From: Fasciola hepatica | Lineage: Eukaryota > Platyhelminthes > Trematoda > Plagiorchiida > Fasciolidae | Assembly: GCA_948099385.1 (NCBI GenBank) | Contig: CANUEZ040000116.1 | Coordinates: forward strand, 14,915,501-14,979,500 | Reading direction: 5' to 3' | DNA: 64,000 nt | Shown here: positions 1-10,540 of the stretch, piece by piece | How the letters are laid out: each line of letters starts with the position of its first letter | How positions within the stretch are numbered: the first letter of the stretch is position 1 | The notes under the pieces: model-generated | What the model was told of the DNA's origin: nothing | The model's input: the letters and a program-made list of their open reading frames with translations, nothing else | The model's database searches: none | Program-made: the position numbers and the translations under genes

Positions 1-880
1 AAGAAGTGATCCATGATAAAAGCGGGTCATGGATACCATAGGCCCGGAGTTTTGTTAACAATCGGGAGTGAGGAACTCGGTCACATGCCTTGGTCATATC
101 GAGGTAGATGATAATCATAGATTTTCCGTCGTCAGCTGCCGTGGTCACTAGGTTGAAGAAATCAAACTGGCATTTGGTACAAAAACGTGACTTTAGGAAG
201 CCATGTTGGCCACTGTGAATGAGGTTATGGGAAATGAGATAATCGGACATCCGCTGGTTAATCAAACGCTCCATTATTCTGGCAGCTAAAGGGGTATGGT
301 TTATAGGACGATAATTTGAAGGGTCATGCACTGGACCTTTTTTGTGGATAGGAATAATGGTTGAAGTTTTCCACTGGGATGGAAAAATGCTATTTTTAAG
401 GGGTAAGTTGTAGAGATTCATAAAGATAGCAGCGATGTCAGTTCCACCAAGATGAAAAAGTGCTGGAGGGATGCCGTCATAGCCAGGGCGGGAGGAGGGT
501 CTAACACGCAGCAGCAGGTGGGTCACATCGTTCAAACTGAATTCAATGTCAGAGAGAACTTGCTCGGTGATGAGGGATACGGGTGGCGGATTTACAGTGG
601 CGTCAGTGGTCATGGATTCTGAAAAGAAAGTATTGAGCGCCTCAGCGATTTCAGCTGCGGATTTAATCTGCATGCTGTTTCCCAAGATTAGACATGGTAT
701 CCCTGTAGGCTCTCTCTGATTTCTGCTCTTCAGCAGTCGGGACAATCGGTACGACCTGTCGAAGGAATTCAAGGCCGAAAGCTCCTGCTTTCTCAGCAGT
801 TCATTAGTCCGAAGACTGATGGTGACAGAGAGAGAGTGAAGTTGCAATAGTATGGAGAAGCCCTTGGTTTTATTGTAGAT
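1..880 (-). pseudogene. LINE-A reverse transcriptase, N-terminal half
   Basis: Minus-strand translation shows the usual LINE RT order: the NYRPI block near 290-310, QHGF near 205, and the catalytic block with IIIYLDMTKACDRVPH near 70-125. The canonical AFD of motif A is ACD here, a change next to the catalytic aspartate. The frame is open across most of 1-880 but is offset by one base from the endonuclease ORF, which stops at 900. A frameshift near 900 therefore separates two domains that should be one polyprotein. The remaining RT, including the YADD box, lies outside the window. Confidence 0.75.
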
Positions 881-899
881 ATTCTGCAGTTTTGCATGT

Positions 900-1841
900 T
901 TATTTTTGCAGTCTTGTTTGGTAGGAGCCGTGGGCTTGAGAACGGTTGGTCCCGATGGTGGTGATTGCTGACAAGCAGCTGTGTAGCTTATGATAGAGTA
1001 CGTCACTGGCGAGCTGAATCTTGTGCTGTAGGAAGTAGTCATCCCAGTTGAGGGATCGAAGCATAGGCTTGAGGTTCATCCAGTTGATCGTGTGCAGGGG
1101 CTGTTGAGATGAGCTACATATGGGGTCTATGGGTCCGGCTGTGAATCTGCAAGATACCATTCTATGGTCACTGCCTGGGAAAGGGTTGAGGGCGGTAGTC
1201 ATCACGTCTGATAGGCCAATGGTAAATATCAGGTCTAGTATGCTGTGACCTCTGGTTGGTGTCATTACGTGCTGGATCCAGCGCCCTGCGCGTATGGTCG
1301 AAACGAAGCTCGCGAAGTATTGGGGTGATGACATGGTGTCCCAGCAGATATTAGGTGCATTGAAATCGCCAGCAATGATTTTTGACGAGGAGGGTAATAG
1401 TGCAAAGTGGTCAAAGGCTTTGACTACGTGGGCGAGGTCCGTGGTGTTTGAATTGGGTGGTTGATAAACGCAGCCGATATGGAGTGGAGAGTTGGCCTGA
1501 AGAACCGTTACCCATATTGAGTCCTGAATTGAGTCTAGGATTGGATCAGAGAGAGGAATGGTAGGCAAGCTGTTTTTAACATGGATTAGACAGCCTCCTC
1601 CACGACGACGACGATTTTTCATGAAGGTTTGGTAACCAGCAATAGAAATTTGGTCCAACGGGACAGAATCATTTAGCCAGGTTTCGGTTATGACAATGAT
1701 GTCGAAGTCGGAAGATGGTACTATAATATGGAGAGTATGGGTTTTATTCAGTAATGAGCGAGCGTTAATGAGAAGCAAGTGGAGTGGGAACAACCATCTG
1801 CGGGTGTTGATGGCTAACACTACCGAGGTGGTAAACATCAT
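900..1841 (-). CDS. LINE-A ORF2 endonuclease domain
   Basis: This 313-aa ORF carries an AP-like endonuclease, which nicks target DNA to prime reverse transcription. Visible motifs in order are INARSLLNK, the catalytic glutamate in VITETWLN, the basic run NRRRRGGGCLIH, GCVYQPPN, GDFNAPNICW and the terminal GSDHRM. All the expected catalytic residues (N, E, D/N, D, H) are present, so the domain looks intact. The ORF stops at 900 through a frameshift before the RT. The first Met is at 1841 but the true start is uncertain, because the first about 25 codons overlap the proline-rich upstream ORF in another frame. Confidence 0.8.
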   Translation of the reverse strand: MMFTTSVVLAINTRRWLFPLHLLLINARSLLNKTHTLHIIVPSSDFDIIVITETWLNDSVPLDQISIAGYQTFMKNRRRRGGGCLIHVKNSLPTIPLSDPILDSIQDSIWVTVLQANSPLHIGCVYQPPNSNTTDLAHVVKAFDHFALLPSSSKIIAGDFNAPNICWDTMSSPQYFASFVSTIRAGRWIQHVMTPTRGHSILDLIFTIGLSDVMTTALNPFPGSDHRMVSCRFTAGPIDPICSSSQQPLHTINWMNLKPMLRSLNWDDYFLQHKIQLASDVLYHKLHSCLSAITTIGTNRSQAHGSYQTRLQK

Positions 1842-2974
1842 TAAGTGGATTCATAACGACAGGGTTGTCATGTATAGAAGTGAAGGAGTCTAAACAGGGG
1901 TTAAAAGTGGGGAACCGGCATTGTGAAGAAGGGGCGAAGCTGGGTTGAGGGGGGGTGCCGTCAAGAAAAAATTGGTCGTTTGGGGGGGTGGGATTTCCGG
2001 GGTGGTTGAAGTAGCCAGGTGGGGGGTTGGATGCTGAGGTAATGGATGACGGCAAGTGAGATGGCAGAAAGTAGTGGTGACTGGGTTCAACGGGGTACGC
2101 TGGGGGCGGGTAGTTGCCGCTTGACCAGGACCGACGAAATAACTGTAGTTGGTTGGGCTGGCCCATCCTGTGTTCAGGAAAGGGCGCGGAGCTAGACAAT
2201 TGAGGCCATTGGTTATAATTCGACTGGAGGTTACTTATTTGTATCATTGGACGAGAGAGAAATTGGTTACGGAGGTTCGATGGGAGGTGCTGGCGCTCAG
2301 CCGGATGATTGGAAAACTGTTTTGGGATACTTGGAGAATATGGTGTGTTCGATCCCGGTGCATGATGATGCGTTACTCGGTGGCCGTTTTCGCCTGTATT
2401 GTAGAGCGGAGTTGGGAGGACCTTGTCGATTAGCCGAGGTACCACGCTAATACAACGAGGTGGGGTTGGCTGCTTTAGGGTGATGCATGGCTGCGTCCTG
2501 CTTGACAACAAGCATGAATTATTTGGGGTGTACTTGGAGTGCTTGGTGGGGGTTCTAAATAGGATTCTGAGAAGACTTCCGGGGGGGAATACGGGAGTAG
2601 CCGGTGTAGCTATAGGCTGTAGGGGGCACAGAGTCCTGTCTGCCGATGGGACGATTGGCCACATAGTAGATCATGTTTTTTATGAACGATCTGTGTTCGC
2701 AAGACGGTGGGACATGAGTTAGAGCATGACGGGCTGTTGGCAACAGACTTCCCCGGAGTCTTTTTCGGTGGTGAGACGGTGGGCAGTAGGCTGGCATTAG
2801 CTTGGATGCGCGGGACTTTGGTGGCCCTGGGCTAATAGTGGGTTTGGCACGGATATCGTTGCCGTTTGAAGAAGCGGAGGTTGATGGTAGAAGGCAGGGC
2901 CGTTTGCTAGGGGGGTGTGCTTGAGATGGGGTCAGGTCTAGGTCAACCAGAGTGGTGCGGAAAACTGGGGGCTT
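1765..2974 (-). CDS. LINE-A ORF1, proline-rich, 5' truncated
   Basis: A 299-aa ORF (1765-2664) is rich in Pro, Ser, Gln and Asn (runs such as PPPAYPVEP). It continues upstream through 2974 in another open frame rich in Pro and Ser (TPSQAHPP), so one frameshift lies near 2600-2800. It overlaps the start of the endonuclease ORF by about 77 bp, a usual ORF1/ORF2 arrangement. No zinc knuckle or PHD cysteines were seen in the retained part. The real N-terminus is missing because of the junction at 2974. Assignment as ORF1 rests on position. Confidence 0.5.
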
Positions 2975-3636
2975 TTGAGTAGGAGATCTAGAAGGGGTTC
3001 GCCAAAGGTGATATCAGGGGTGTCAGCTCCTTGCTAGTCGATACTGGATGAATTGAAGTCACCAGCGACTAACAGATGGGTGAAGTCTGTGTAGCTTTTC
3101 AGGGAGCCTAATAAGTCTATGAGACCTAGGCTATCGGTTCAATTGCATGCGGGAGGACGATAGACTACACCAAGTAGTAGGGTATCCGTCCTAGAGAGGG
3201 TAAACACATCCCACAAACAATCAATACATGGAAAGGTAGAGGTTGTCAGTATAGTGGGAGGGACAAAATTATCGTAGTATATGATAACCCCGCCGGCACG
3301 ACCTCTGCTGGAGTTCTACCTTACTGTGGAGTATCCCGGAATGGATATTTCGACATCAAGTATATTAGGGGTGAGCCAGGTTTCTGTGGGGGCTATGATC
3401 TGAGGCTCCTTATCCACTGCAAGCTGCCGAAGCTCCGGGATCTTATTCAGCACACTCAGGCAATTGCTGTGAAGGCACTTGAGCACATGCTTAGGAGTTG
3501 TTGCAGAATCACCAGAGACAACTGATTTCTTCTGCGTTGACCTCCTCGCTGCAGCTTTCAGCAGAAACAGGTGGCAGGTTTGTGTCCGGGCTCGAGGATG
3601 GGTGAGTCTCGTCCGTTGATACAGTCTTATTAGCAA
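2975..3636 (-). pseudogene. LINE-B endonuclease, N-terminal fragment with stop
   Basis: The 106-aa ORF (3316-3636) ends with CLHSNCLSVLNKIPELRQL, then APTETWLTPNILDVE and a stop at 3316. The homologous peptide carries on in 2975-3315 (GRAGGVIIYYD, the cysteine-containing CIDCLWD, LLGVVYRPP, then a degenerate GDFN block at about 3060). Compared with the intact LINE-B ORF at 46367-49135 it has stop codons and is truncated before the GKSDH motif, so it cannot encode an active endonuclease. Confidence 0.8.
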
Positions 3637-3920
3637 CGTTGGGGTCTGGGATACTTTTTGTAGGCGTCAGATGTTTAGTAACACTAGGTCTACTACTGGG
3701 GGTATTTTCCGCGACGGGAGATGGAGTGAGTAGGGAAGCAGCGGATAGTGGACATGGAGCGCGATCCTCAAGGCGAGTTACCTGCGCGACAGGCAGCACT
3801 CTGAGCTTGGGACCGGTTTTTTGTGGGGTTGCTGGCTTAGCCTTAGATGAAGTGGCTTAGCAACGGATGTTCCCTTGAGCCCTTTTATTTCCTCCTTGAG
3901 CTTTGCGGCTGAGGAAACAA
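3509..3920 (-). CDS. LINE-B ORF1/ORF2 linker, Ser/Pro-rich
   Basis: A 96-aa open frame (3509-3799), with continuing peptide up to about 3920, is rich in Pro, Ser and Thr with no recognisable fold. Its segment SSPDTNLPPVSAESCSEEV matches the same place in the intact LINE-B copy near 49500. This marks it as linker sequence between the ORF1 coiled region and the endonuclease. It is shifted by one frame from both neighbours, which suggests decay. Confidence 0.5.
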
Positions 3921-3921
3921 T

Positions 3922-4458
3922 TCATTTGGCTGCCTCTGTGAAGCTCATTTCAATTAGAATGCCGTGTACCCGGTTGATGCGTTTGGTTACCAGCCACATG
4001 GACTGACTTTTAAGTGGGAAAGGGAGCTTAAAGCGGTTAAACACCTGGGTATAGGTGTCATGAGGGTGATCCGAGTTGAGAAAGCGACCCCAAAGGATGA
4101 TTCGCTTGCAGCATTTCCCAGGGTCTTGCGAAATCTTGGCGAAAACAAGAATTTGCTGCTCAAGTACTTTATACACCTGATCGGCTGCCTGGGACACCGG
4201 GAGGGATTTGATAACCAAGCTCCTCAAGCTGGTCAACTCATCCTTAAGGGTACGGACAGTGGTCTTTAGCTCTACTATTTCTGCAGCCTGACTTTGGACT
4301 GCACATTTTAGTGCATCCGTTGCCAGCGCATTATGAAGGACCTTCTCGTCCGGATTGAGGAATGAGACATTGGCCACGGAGGGAGAATCACATTGCTTCA
4401 TGAGGAAAGTAGTCTCGTCTGAGGAAGTGATTATATCGATGGTGGGGGGAGATGACAT
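3922..4458 (-). CDS. LINE-B ORF1 protein (178 aa)
   Basis: This probably is the nucleic-acid-binding/assembly protein of LINE-B. Residues about 45-85 form a heptad-like hydrophobic stretch (AEIVELKTTVRTLKDELTSL) compatible with a coiled coil. The second half contains KRIILWGRFL and TKRINRVHGI, resembling the small nucleic-acid-binding module found after the coiled coil in several CR1/Jockey ORF1 proteins. No CCHC knuckles are visible. It starts at the Met nearest the element's 5' end, about 127 bp from the TGAAC junction. The mirror copy at 55361-55897 differs at four residues. Confidence 0.6.
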   Translation of the reverse strand: MSSPPTIDIITSSDETTFLMKQCDSPSVANVSFLNPDEKVLHNALATDALKCAVQSQAAEIVELKTTVRTLKDELTSLRSLVIKSLPVSQAADQVYKVLEQQILVFAKISQDPGKCCKRIILWGRFLNSDHPHDTYTQVFNRFKLPFPLKSQSMWLVTKRINRVHGILIEMSFTEAAK

Positions 4459-4585
4459 TATCCAGGATCAAATCAGTACAAAAAAAGATCGGCCTAAGTT
4501 GGGGGGGGGACGAGCTGTGTGTTCTAAAAATGTCAAAAACGGCCACACTCATCGAGGTGGACAACTACACCGCTGGTATACCGCA

Positions 4586-4612
4586 GGTTCAGTTCAGTTC
4601 AGTTCAGTTTGC
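4586..4612 (-). repeat. TGAAC tail of LINE-D at the LINE-B 5' end
   Basis: On the minus strand the sequence GTGCAAACTGA is followed by four ACTGA units, then CCTGCGG, the first bases of LINE-B. CR1-type LINEs characteristically end in short tandem repeats instead of poly(A). In the right arm this array is split by the 11.2-kb insertion at 44027-55220. Confidence 0.9.
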
Positions 4613-4792
4613 ACAGGACTTGGTGTGGCTAGAGCCAATCATGTGTCCAGATAGTTGTGTTGTCGGCGCGTTTCCGCAGCTCCCAACGCCGCGTGATTTT
4701 CATTTTCTGAAAGGAAGAAATTTTGTGCAGTATCAGTCCTGGCAGAGAAAGGTGGGAACAATAAGTGAATTGCGTTTGCCCCTAAAAGCTGC

Positions 4793-5062
4793 TTAACATA
4801 ACACGGGGTATACTGCCACCAACCACAAGTCTACTGCTTTCTTAAAGGCCTTCACTGTTGCGGTATTTATGACCTCCTCCAGGAGCTTATTCCAATAGGG
4901 TACTGCTCTATTCGAGAAGTACTTCGCTCTAATTTGAAGCCTCAAATGCTCCCTTTGTAACCTAAGGCCATGCCTCCTTGTACCTCTCTCGGGGATCAGA
5001 GAGAAAAGGTCTTCTCGGCTCATTCCTGACAGTCCCTTCATTACCTTGAAGGTTTCTATCAA
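4793..5062 (-). pseudogene. LINE-D RT C-terminal region
   Basis: An 89-aa frame with the typical LINE C-terminal signature: IETFKVMKGLSGMSREDLF, then RGTRRHGLRLQ, the YFSNRAVPYWNKLLEE block and AFKKAVDLWL. It corresponds in order to the C-terminus of the LINE-D copy at 52656-53162. A stop and frameshift near 5070-5200 separate it from the RT core. The mirror at 43568-43837 is identical in peptide. Confidence 0.8.
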
Positions 5063-5202
5063 ATGCGCCGTCTTTCCATCGAGAACAGGTCTAGGGCACG
5101 GAGACGCCCTGCGTAGCTAAACCCACTTTGCCCAGCCACCATTCTAGTAGCTAGCCCTTGCACTTTCTCCACACAGTCGATATCTTCCTGGTAGTACAGT
5201 GC

Positions 5203-6105
5203 TCAGGCCTGCAGGCAGTACTCCATATGCGGCCTAGCTAGGGCCTGATATATCGGAACGAAAACCTCCAGCTCTCTACACAACATAATGGATCTAACTC
5301 GAAGGAGTTTTCTCCTGGCCATATTGGCTGCAGCTGCGCACTGCCTCGACTGTTTGAAGCTGTTGTCTATTATAACGTCCAAGTCTTTGACCTGAGAGAC
5401 CGCTTGTAACGAACCCACACCATTCCCACTAGCCCCTGCATTTGTGGTCAGGCATTGACACTTGGTGAGGTTTAGTGGAAGGTCCCATTTGCGTGACCAG
5501 TTTTGTACTGCTAACACATCAAGTTCTATGTCTACTCCAGCTATCTTGAAGCCATCGGCAAAGATAAAGGTGGGGTTTGTAAGCCCACGTGTTAGGTCAT
5601 TGATGAAGATGAGGAAGTGCGGAGGGCCGAGCATTAAGCCGTGTGGCACCCCACTTGTTACACCTTCCGCTTTTGAGACATGACCACCCACCTTAACACT
5701 AAAAGTTTGCCCTACTAAAAAACTATTTATCCATTGTCTTGCCTTTCCAACAATTCCCATGGACTGCAGTTTGCCGTCCAGAAATCTGTGGTTCACAGAA
5801 TCAAACGCCTTGCTGAAGTCCAAGTAGCAGACCGCAATCGATTGCCCTTCGTCCAGACGCTTGGTTACCTCATCGAGGAACAGCAGGAGATTCGTCAGAC
5901 AGGATCGTCCTGCCACAAACCCATGCTGAGCGTTTGATATGAGGTTGTGTTGAACCAAATGCCTAGAAATCTGTTTCCTGACTATTCGCTCCAGGCACTT
6001 ACACAGTACTGAAGTCAAGCTAACCGGCCGGCAATTTTCGGCCTTTTGCGGGGGTCCACTCTTGTAAGTTCCTACAACTGTTGCTCTCCTCCAGTCTCCC
6101 TGCAC
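5203..6105 (-). pseudogene. LINE-D reverse transcriptase core with damaged catalytic boxes
   Basis: A 300-aa frame with RT blocks in order: NCRPVSLTSVLCKCLERIV, QHGFVAGRSCLTNLLLF, motif A CYLDFSKAFDSVNH, then GVPHGLMLGP and FADGFKIAG. Two catalytic signatures are altered: the PQG of motif B is PHG, and the FADD of motif C is FADG, losing the second catalytic aspartate. It is therefore not expected to be active even though the frame is open. In the right arm this same motif-C position is where the 1.77-kb insertion lies. Confidence 0.85.
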
Positions 6106-6172
6106 AATTCCCTCTCTAGGTGACTTTCCATACAGCCTCGTTACCGGAGCCTTCAGGACCTCGGCCAGAGGC

Positions 6173-6750
6173 TCAACGATTGCTGGGTGAATCCCGCCTG
6201 GACCTGCTGCTTTTATTTCTGTTCAACGTTTGCAACTCCGCGTACACTTCTTCTTCTCCTAAAGTAAGTTCGGGTATTGGAGGCGCCTGTGGGCCCTCCT
6301 TTCTTTCCTCCAAACTATTTTCTGGTCGATATATGCTCTTGAAGAATGCCAAGAGCACATCAGCCTTGTCCTCGTCGTTTAGAGCTAGTCGTCCTTGTGC
6401 TCCTTCCAAAGTTGCTACACTCTCTCTCAAGCGTTTGTGAGATTGCACATAGGCGTAGAATCACTTTGGGTTTGTGCGGACCGACGCAGCTAACCGACGC
6501 TCGAAGGCATATTTCTCTTCTCTTTGGATATCTTGAGCTCTGTTCCTAGCCATCTGAGTTTTGTGCAGCTTGTACGCCGCCCATCGTTGCCTACGAATAA
6601 CTATGGCCTTGCGGACTTTGACTTCTACCATGGGGGTTGACTTCTACCGCTGACCACCCTCAAGGGTGCAAACCCCTCGATAAGTTCGAGTAGCCCCATC
6701 TTGATGGCCTCCCAATGTTCCCCCACGGAGGCGTTCGTGTGTCTCTGTGT
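6173..6750 (-). pseudogene. LINE-D endonuclease-RT linker
   Basis: The frame 6173-6448 (AFFKSIYRPENSLEE, ELTLGEEEVYAELQTLNRNK) precedes the RT core and matches the same place in the 51426 LINE-D copy. Upstream, across a stop near 6450, the frame reads VRKAIVIRRQRWAAYKLHKT and FERRLAASVRTNPK, a basic segment typical of the linker. The left arm has five bases (AAAGG) that the right arm lacks at about 40582, so the right-arm frame is shifted there. Confidence 0.7.
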
Positions 6751-6799
6751 CCAATGAACTTTGTAGCGTAATACTCTGTCTATATGGTACACTAAATGA

Positions 6800-7300
6800 A
6801 TGTCAACAATATCTAAAACGACACTAGCAAACTAAGATGGGCGGAGGAGCGTGCGGTGATAAAAAGGCCAAAAGGGTATGTACATTAGGAATTAAAATGA
6901 AACAAAGGGTGTGACACAAACTCACAGTTGTTCAGTCTTCTTGTGATCAGGAAATGAGCGCCGAGGAGCCAATATCCACCAATGTCCTCAGTTCAGTTCG
7001 GTCTGACGGCCATCCGTTGAACAGAACAGGATGGTATTGAGCGAAGTGCCAAGAGACGCCGTTGAAGCTTCTAAAATGTTTTGTTCCTCACAGTTAGTTC
7101 CGACCGATATAATTCCAAGACACTCCAAATCAGAAGATGAGACCGTGCCAGAATGAAATATTTATCTGCGGCCTTTTTGTATTGCGCGGTGATGACGACC
7201 AAAAGATGTGTGCATTTTGCATCAAAACGTCGGTACAACAAAGGGGTGTCGCACCAAGGGACGTTGAAAATCATGGAAAAATTCGGAAATGTACAGGCAC
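6800..7300 (-). other. Foreign segment inside LINE-D endonuclease-linker
   Basis: Between the endonuclease C-terminal peptide and the linker lies about 0.5 kb with no LINE coding similarity. It includes a short TGAAC-like run (6989-6997, reading CCGAACTGAACTGAGG on the minus strand). It may be a short nested element or 3' fragment of another LINE. Boundaries are approximate, and the mirror is about 39590-40085. Confidence 0.45.
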
Positions 7301-8085
7301 CTACAACTTCCTCCGTCGTCCCCTTTGGTTCAACTATATTTATTCTCCCACAGCGCCGATGTAACACGATTTCCTTCGACGCCTTGCTAAGTCTTAGTGT
7401 GACCCTTAGGACTACATGGTCACCTTTTCCAAGTGACTCTTCCCACTTAATTTCTTCAACGTCCTGATGGTGCCGCGTTATGAATAAATCAAGGAGTGAC
7501 GGGTGCTGTCCACCTCTGTGTCTAGTGGCCTGCGTCACATGCTGCATAAGTGCATGTAACTGGACCCACTGCAGAAACTTGTCGCCCGTTGATCCCCTCG
7601 GTGCGATCTCGTTTTCCCAGTTGATTTCGGGTAGGTTAGATCCCCTAATAAGATGAACTCCTTTGTCTGTGCCAGCGCCGCATCCAGCATTTTCAAGAGC
7701 TCAACGTCTTCCTCATCTGTCGCCAGCGGTGCCCTGTAGATGTAGATAATGCATACTGTTCGCGCCTCGATCCTGATGAAGCAGAATCTGGCCTGTACAT
7801 TACCGGAGACCAAGTTGAACGGAGCCTCCCGGTGGTCTACGTCGGTCCGTATTAGAAGTGCTACTCCGCCCCCTGCCTTCCATCTGTTCTATCCCGTCTG
7901 TAGGCAGAGTACCCCTGAAAGCGCATGTCAGTATCTGGCTTTATCCAAGTTCCCGTCAATGCAACGACATCAGACTCTGCGATCCCAGTCGTCAACTCCC
8001 CTCTTTTCCCCGGGTGACTGCAGGTGTTGGCGTACCATATTGACGGTTCCCTGGTCCTCGCTACTGACTTCATTGCTAGTTTCAC
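7300..8085 (-). pseudogene. LINE-D endonuclease, frameshifted
   Basis: Three overlapping frames carry one degraded endonuclease. Frame 7861-8085 has SDVVALTGTWIKPDTDM, where the catalytic E of TETW is G. Frame 7535-7813 has IYIYRAPL and LLGDLTYPKSTG, where the asparagine of GDFN/GDLN is lost. Frame 7071-7547 has SLLDLFITRH and GKGDHVVLRV. At least two frameshifts and two catalytic substitutions are visible, so it is dead. Confidence 0.75.
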
Positions 8086-8162
8086 GGCTAGGGTACCCTC
8101 GGGCTCAATCTCCGAGGTGATGCCCCGTTTTTTGCTTCTAAAGGTGTCGGCGGTGCAACAAC

Positions 8163-8960
8163 TTAGATATCGAGTGACACTCTGAGTTTCGTGGTTTCTT
8201 CTTTTCCACCCGTTGACCCGGTGTCGGGCTCAACATGCACAGCTGACGTTCCCCCTTTTTGAATTGTCATACCAATAACCTGGGATGGTCTTGCGACCAC
8301 CTCAGCCCAACTGGTTTCCTCGGCTTTTCCCTCTGATACCTCCAACTTCGCTGTTTGCACCAGAGAGAACGTTTTGGGAGTCTCCTTTAGAATCGGGCTG
8401 GCTGGCTGCACTTTCTCAATACCAGCCGGACCGAATGCCTTGTGAGCCCCCTTCTCTCTGGTCTTTTGAACTTCTTAAACTTTGGCTTTTTGTTTACCGG
8501 CATCTAAAGCCACCTTTGGGACCTGAATTACTCCTTGGGCTTTAGGTGTCGACTTCCTAAGGGGTCATCTCCAGTTTCGCTATATGTAGATTCGGCCTCC
8601 TAAGATCAGGTGTGCCCGTTCTCAGCGAGACTATGGCATTACCCGGCGCAACGACCGGTCGTGGAAAATCCCCCTAAAACCTTTGCAGTTCCATGTTCTT
8701 CTTGACATCACTCACTTGCCCACACTATTGACGTGTCTTTACGCACCGTTCGTTTTTATGGACCAATTGTTGTTTGTTCGCGCCCAGAGCGCTACTTTGT
8801 CATATCCTTGTTCTGGACCTGCGTGACGCAAGTGCTCCTTGCTCGTACGCTGCAATTCGGTTTCTTGTTTGTTGAGTCCTTGTGATCTCATAATTGAGGT
8901 TTTGTATCTTTTTGGTGTCATTGTTCATTCAATAATCCGGTATCGTAGAACATCACGGAT
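8163..8960 (-). pseudogene. LINE-D ORF1 remnant
   Basis: An 82-aa frame (8163-8411) with EETSWAEVVARPSQV lies upstream of the endonuclease. A continuing frame to about 8500 (GVIQVPKVALDAGKQKAKV) and a 60-aa frame at 8739-8921 extend towards the 5' end. The SWAEVV-type segment is common in LINE ORF1/gag-like proteins. No zinc motifs could be seen. ORF1 is inferred from its position. Confidence 0.45.
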
Positions 8961-10540
8961 AATTGCCCTTTGATTTCGAGATCCGTTGCAAATTTGGCTA
9001 CGCATTTCTCAAACGTATGTTACAATACTCAATAGATTAATTTAGAACGAGGAAAAACACGCAAAAGGCCAAGAAAAGGATCAAAAACACTGGAATCTGG
9101 ACAGGAAGTAACACGGCAAGTCACTGGCAAGGTTTTGGGTTCATTTGATTCTTTAGTTAATGTTAGATCGCCTAGTCCTGTCAGTGCTAGTTCATGTGTT
9201 ACTGAGGGCAATTTGGATTGTAAGGATGTTGATAATAATAATGATAATGGTATATTTCTGGACCGTGGTCGAGAAGCACGCATGTTAGCGTGATCAGAGT
9301 TTAGAATATCACTGAATGAGATGGAAAATTTACAAATTTCAAAGAGATTCGGACATCACAGCAACAATGAAATAAGGCTGAGGAGAGTTTAAATGAATCA
9401 AAATGACCAAAGGACACAGGGTGAATACGAATTGATTTCGAGTCAACTACGGCAATAGTAATGAATCGGCCGGATGTATGAATGTTCGGACGGACGTTGT
9501 CTTAGGACGCAGGAAATACAATATTCACAAGAGTTATGCAAGAAAATGGTCGAAAATGCATATTTATGTTCACTTAAAAAGGTAATCGGCGTAGATACAA
9601 AGGAGACAGGGAAGAATTTCATGAAGGTCCGCAGAGGAATACTAATTTTCATAGATTTGCGGATATGAAGGGGAATAGTACCCCCGAAAAGGTGAGACAA
9701 TTTCCATGAGAAGTAGTGTGTGTCATCTGGTGTCGGCAGTTCGCGCATGGTGAAAAATGGATGAAGTTCCAGGAAGGAATAGTCAGCAATCGGAATACCG
9801 TGTCCACGAGGAACAAAATAAAACAAGACCAGGGTGAAAATGCTTGCGATAGACCATGTTATGCTGGTAAATTAGCGAATACATCATTCAGTTGAGTTTC
9901 TTGTGGCTTTTCTGTGTCCGTGTTGGGCTTTTTGGACAAGGGTTGGCTGCGGTTTTTGTTCGCTGTTTCATCATGGGAAGGAGGAGGGTATCGCCGAATC
10001 GGGACCGATCACTATTTAATCAGGAGTCCTCGCACGGTGGCTTCGACATGGGGAAGGTCTTGTAGTGAGAATTCCTCAGTAATCCTCAGGGAGGCATATG
10101 CAGCAATATCAGAACCTCTTGTGGGCGAAACCTAGTGGCTAGGTCGTATTCGCGGTAGCCAGCCTTTGGTACGGTTGTAGACGGGCAGAGAAAAAGATAA
10201 GCTGTCTGCACGATATACTGCAGCCAGGCAACGTGATGGCCGGGTGGTTCTGAAATTGAAGAAGGGAGGAAAGCAGTCTGGGAGATGTTCCAGCTGAGGG
10301 TTAGCGTGAGCAAAATAACAGATAAGGGTACGGAGGTTGGAAATGAGGCACAATGGTCCAAGTGAAATGAGGGGTCGTCGGTATTGTGATTCGGTGTTCG
10401 TGAGGGATAATTGGGCTTGCACTATTAGGCAAAGTTATTGATTACCGATTCGGTCGTTCACCGATGAGTCCTATCTTTGGGGGTTAATAAAGCCGTGGAG
10501 GTGCATTTGGACTAGGGTCTGAGGGCTACGTGAGAAGGCA
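8961..10540. other. Unassigned 1.6 kb (left arm)
   Basis: No transposon or host domain was recognised on either strand. Two minus-strand frames are open (9443-9826, 127 aa, rich in aromatic residues, and 9029-9283, 84 aa, beginning MRASRPRSRN) but lack any known motif. The second could be 5' sequence of LINE-D. Short ATT/TAA tracts occur at 9234-9250. Confidence 0.4.

Larger units (their letters stand above)
1..2974 (-). mobile_element. LINE-A, CR1/Jockey-type non-LTR retrotransposon, partial
   Basis: On the minus strand this reads, from high to low coordinates, as a proline-rich ORF1, an AP-type endonuclease and the first part of a reverse transcriptase, which runs off the window at base 1. 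The 5' end is cut at 2974, exactly where the palindromic sequence begins, and the ORF1 frame is still open there, so the break is a rearrangement junction and not a natural element end. The order ORF1-EN-RT is that of CR1/Jockey-group LINEs. Decayed copies of the same family lie at 12523-14402 and in both duplicates at 28376-29700 and 32485-34364. Confidence 0.85.
2975..4585 (-). mobile_element. LINE-B, 5' portion (left copy)
   Basis: On the minus strand this holds the 5' leader (4585-4459), ORF1 (4458-3922), a linker and the first part of the endonuclease. It is cut at 2975 by the palindrome boundary, whereas the mirror copy in the right arm continues through the RT to 58345. The 5' end sits directly against the TGAAC tail of LINE-D (4586-4610). 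It is the same family as 46097-49575 (minus), 53637-55220 and 55234-58345. Confidence 0.88.
4586..8960 (-). mobile_element. LINE-D, decayed near-full-length copy (left arm)
   Basis: Minus-strand order: ORF1 remnant (8960-8163), endonuclease pieces (8085-7300), a foreign stretch (about 7300-6800), the EN-RT linker (6750-6173), RT core (6105-5203), RT C-terminus (5062-4793), a 3' UTR of about 170 bp and a TGAAC tail. The 5' boundary near 8960 is approximate. Related copies are at 14403-15775 and 51406-53454. The mirror is at 37927-44026. Confidence 0.85.
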
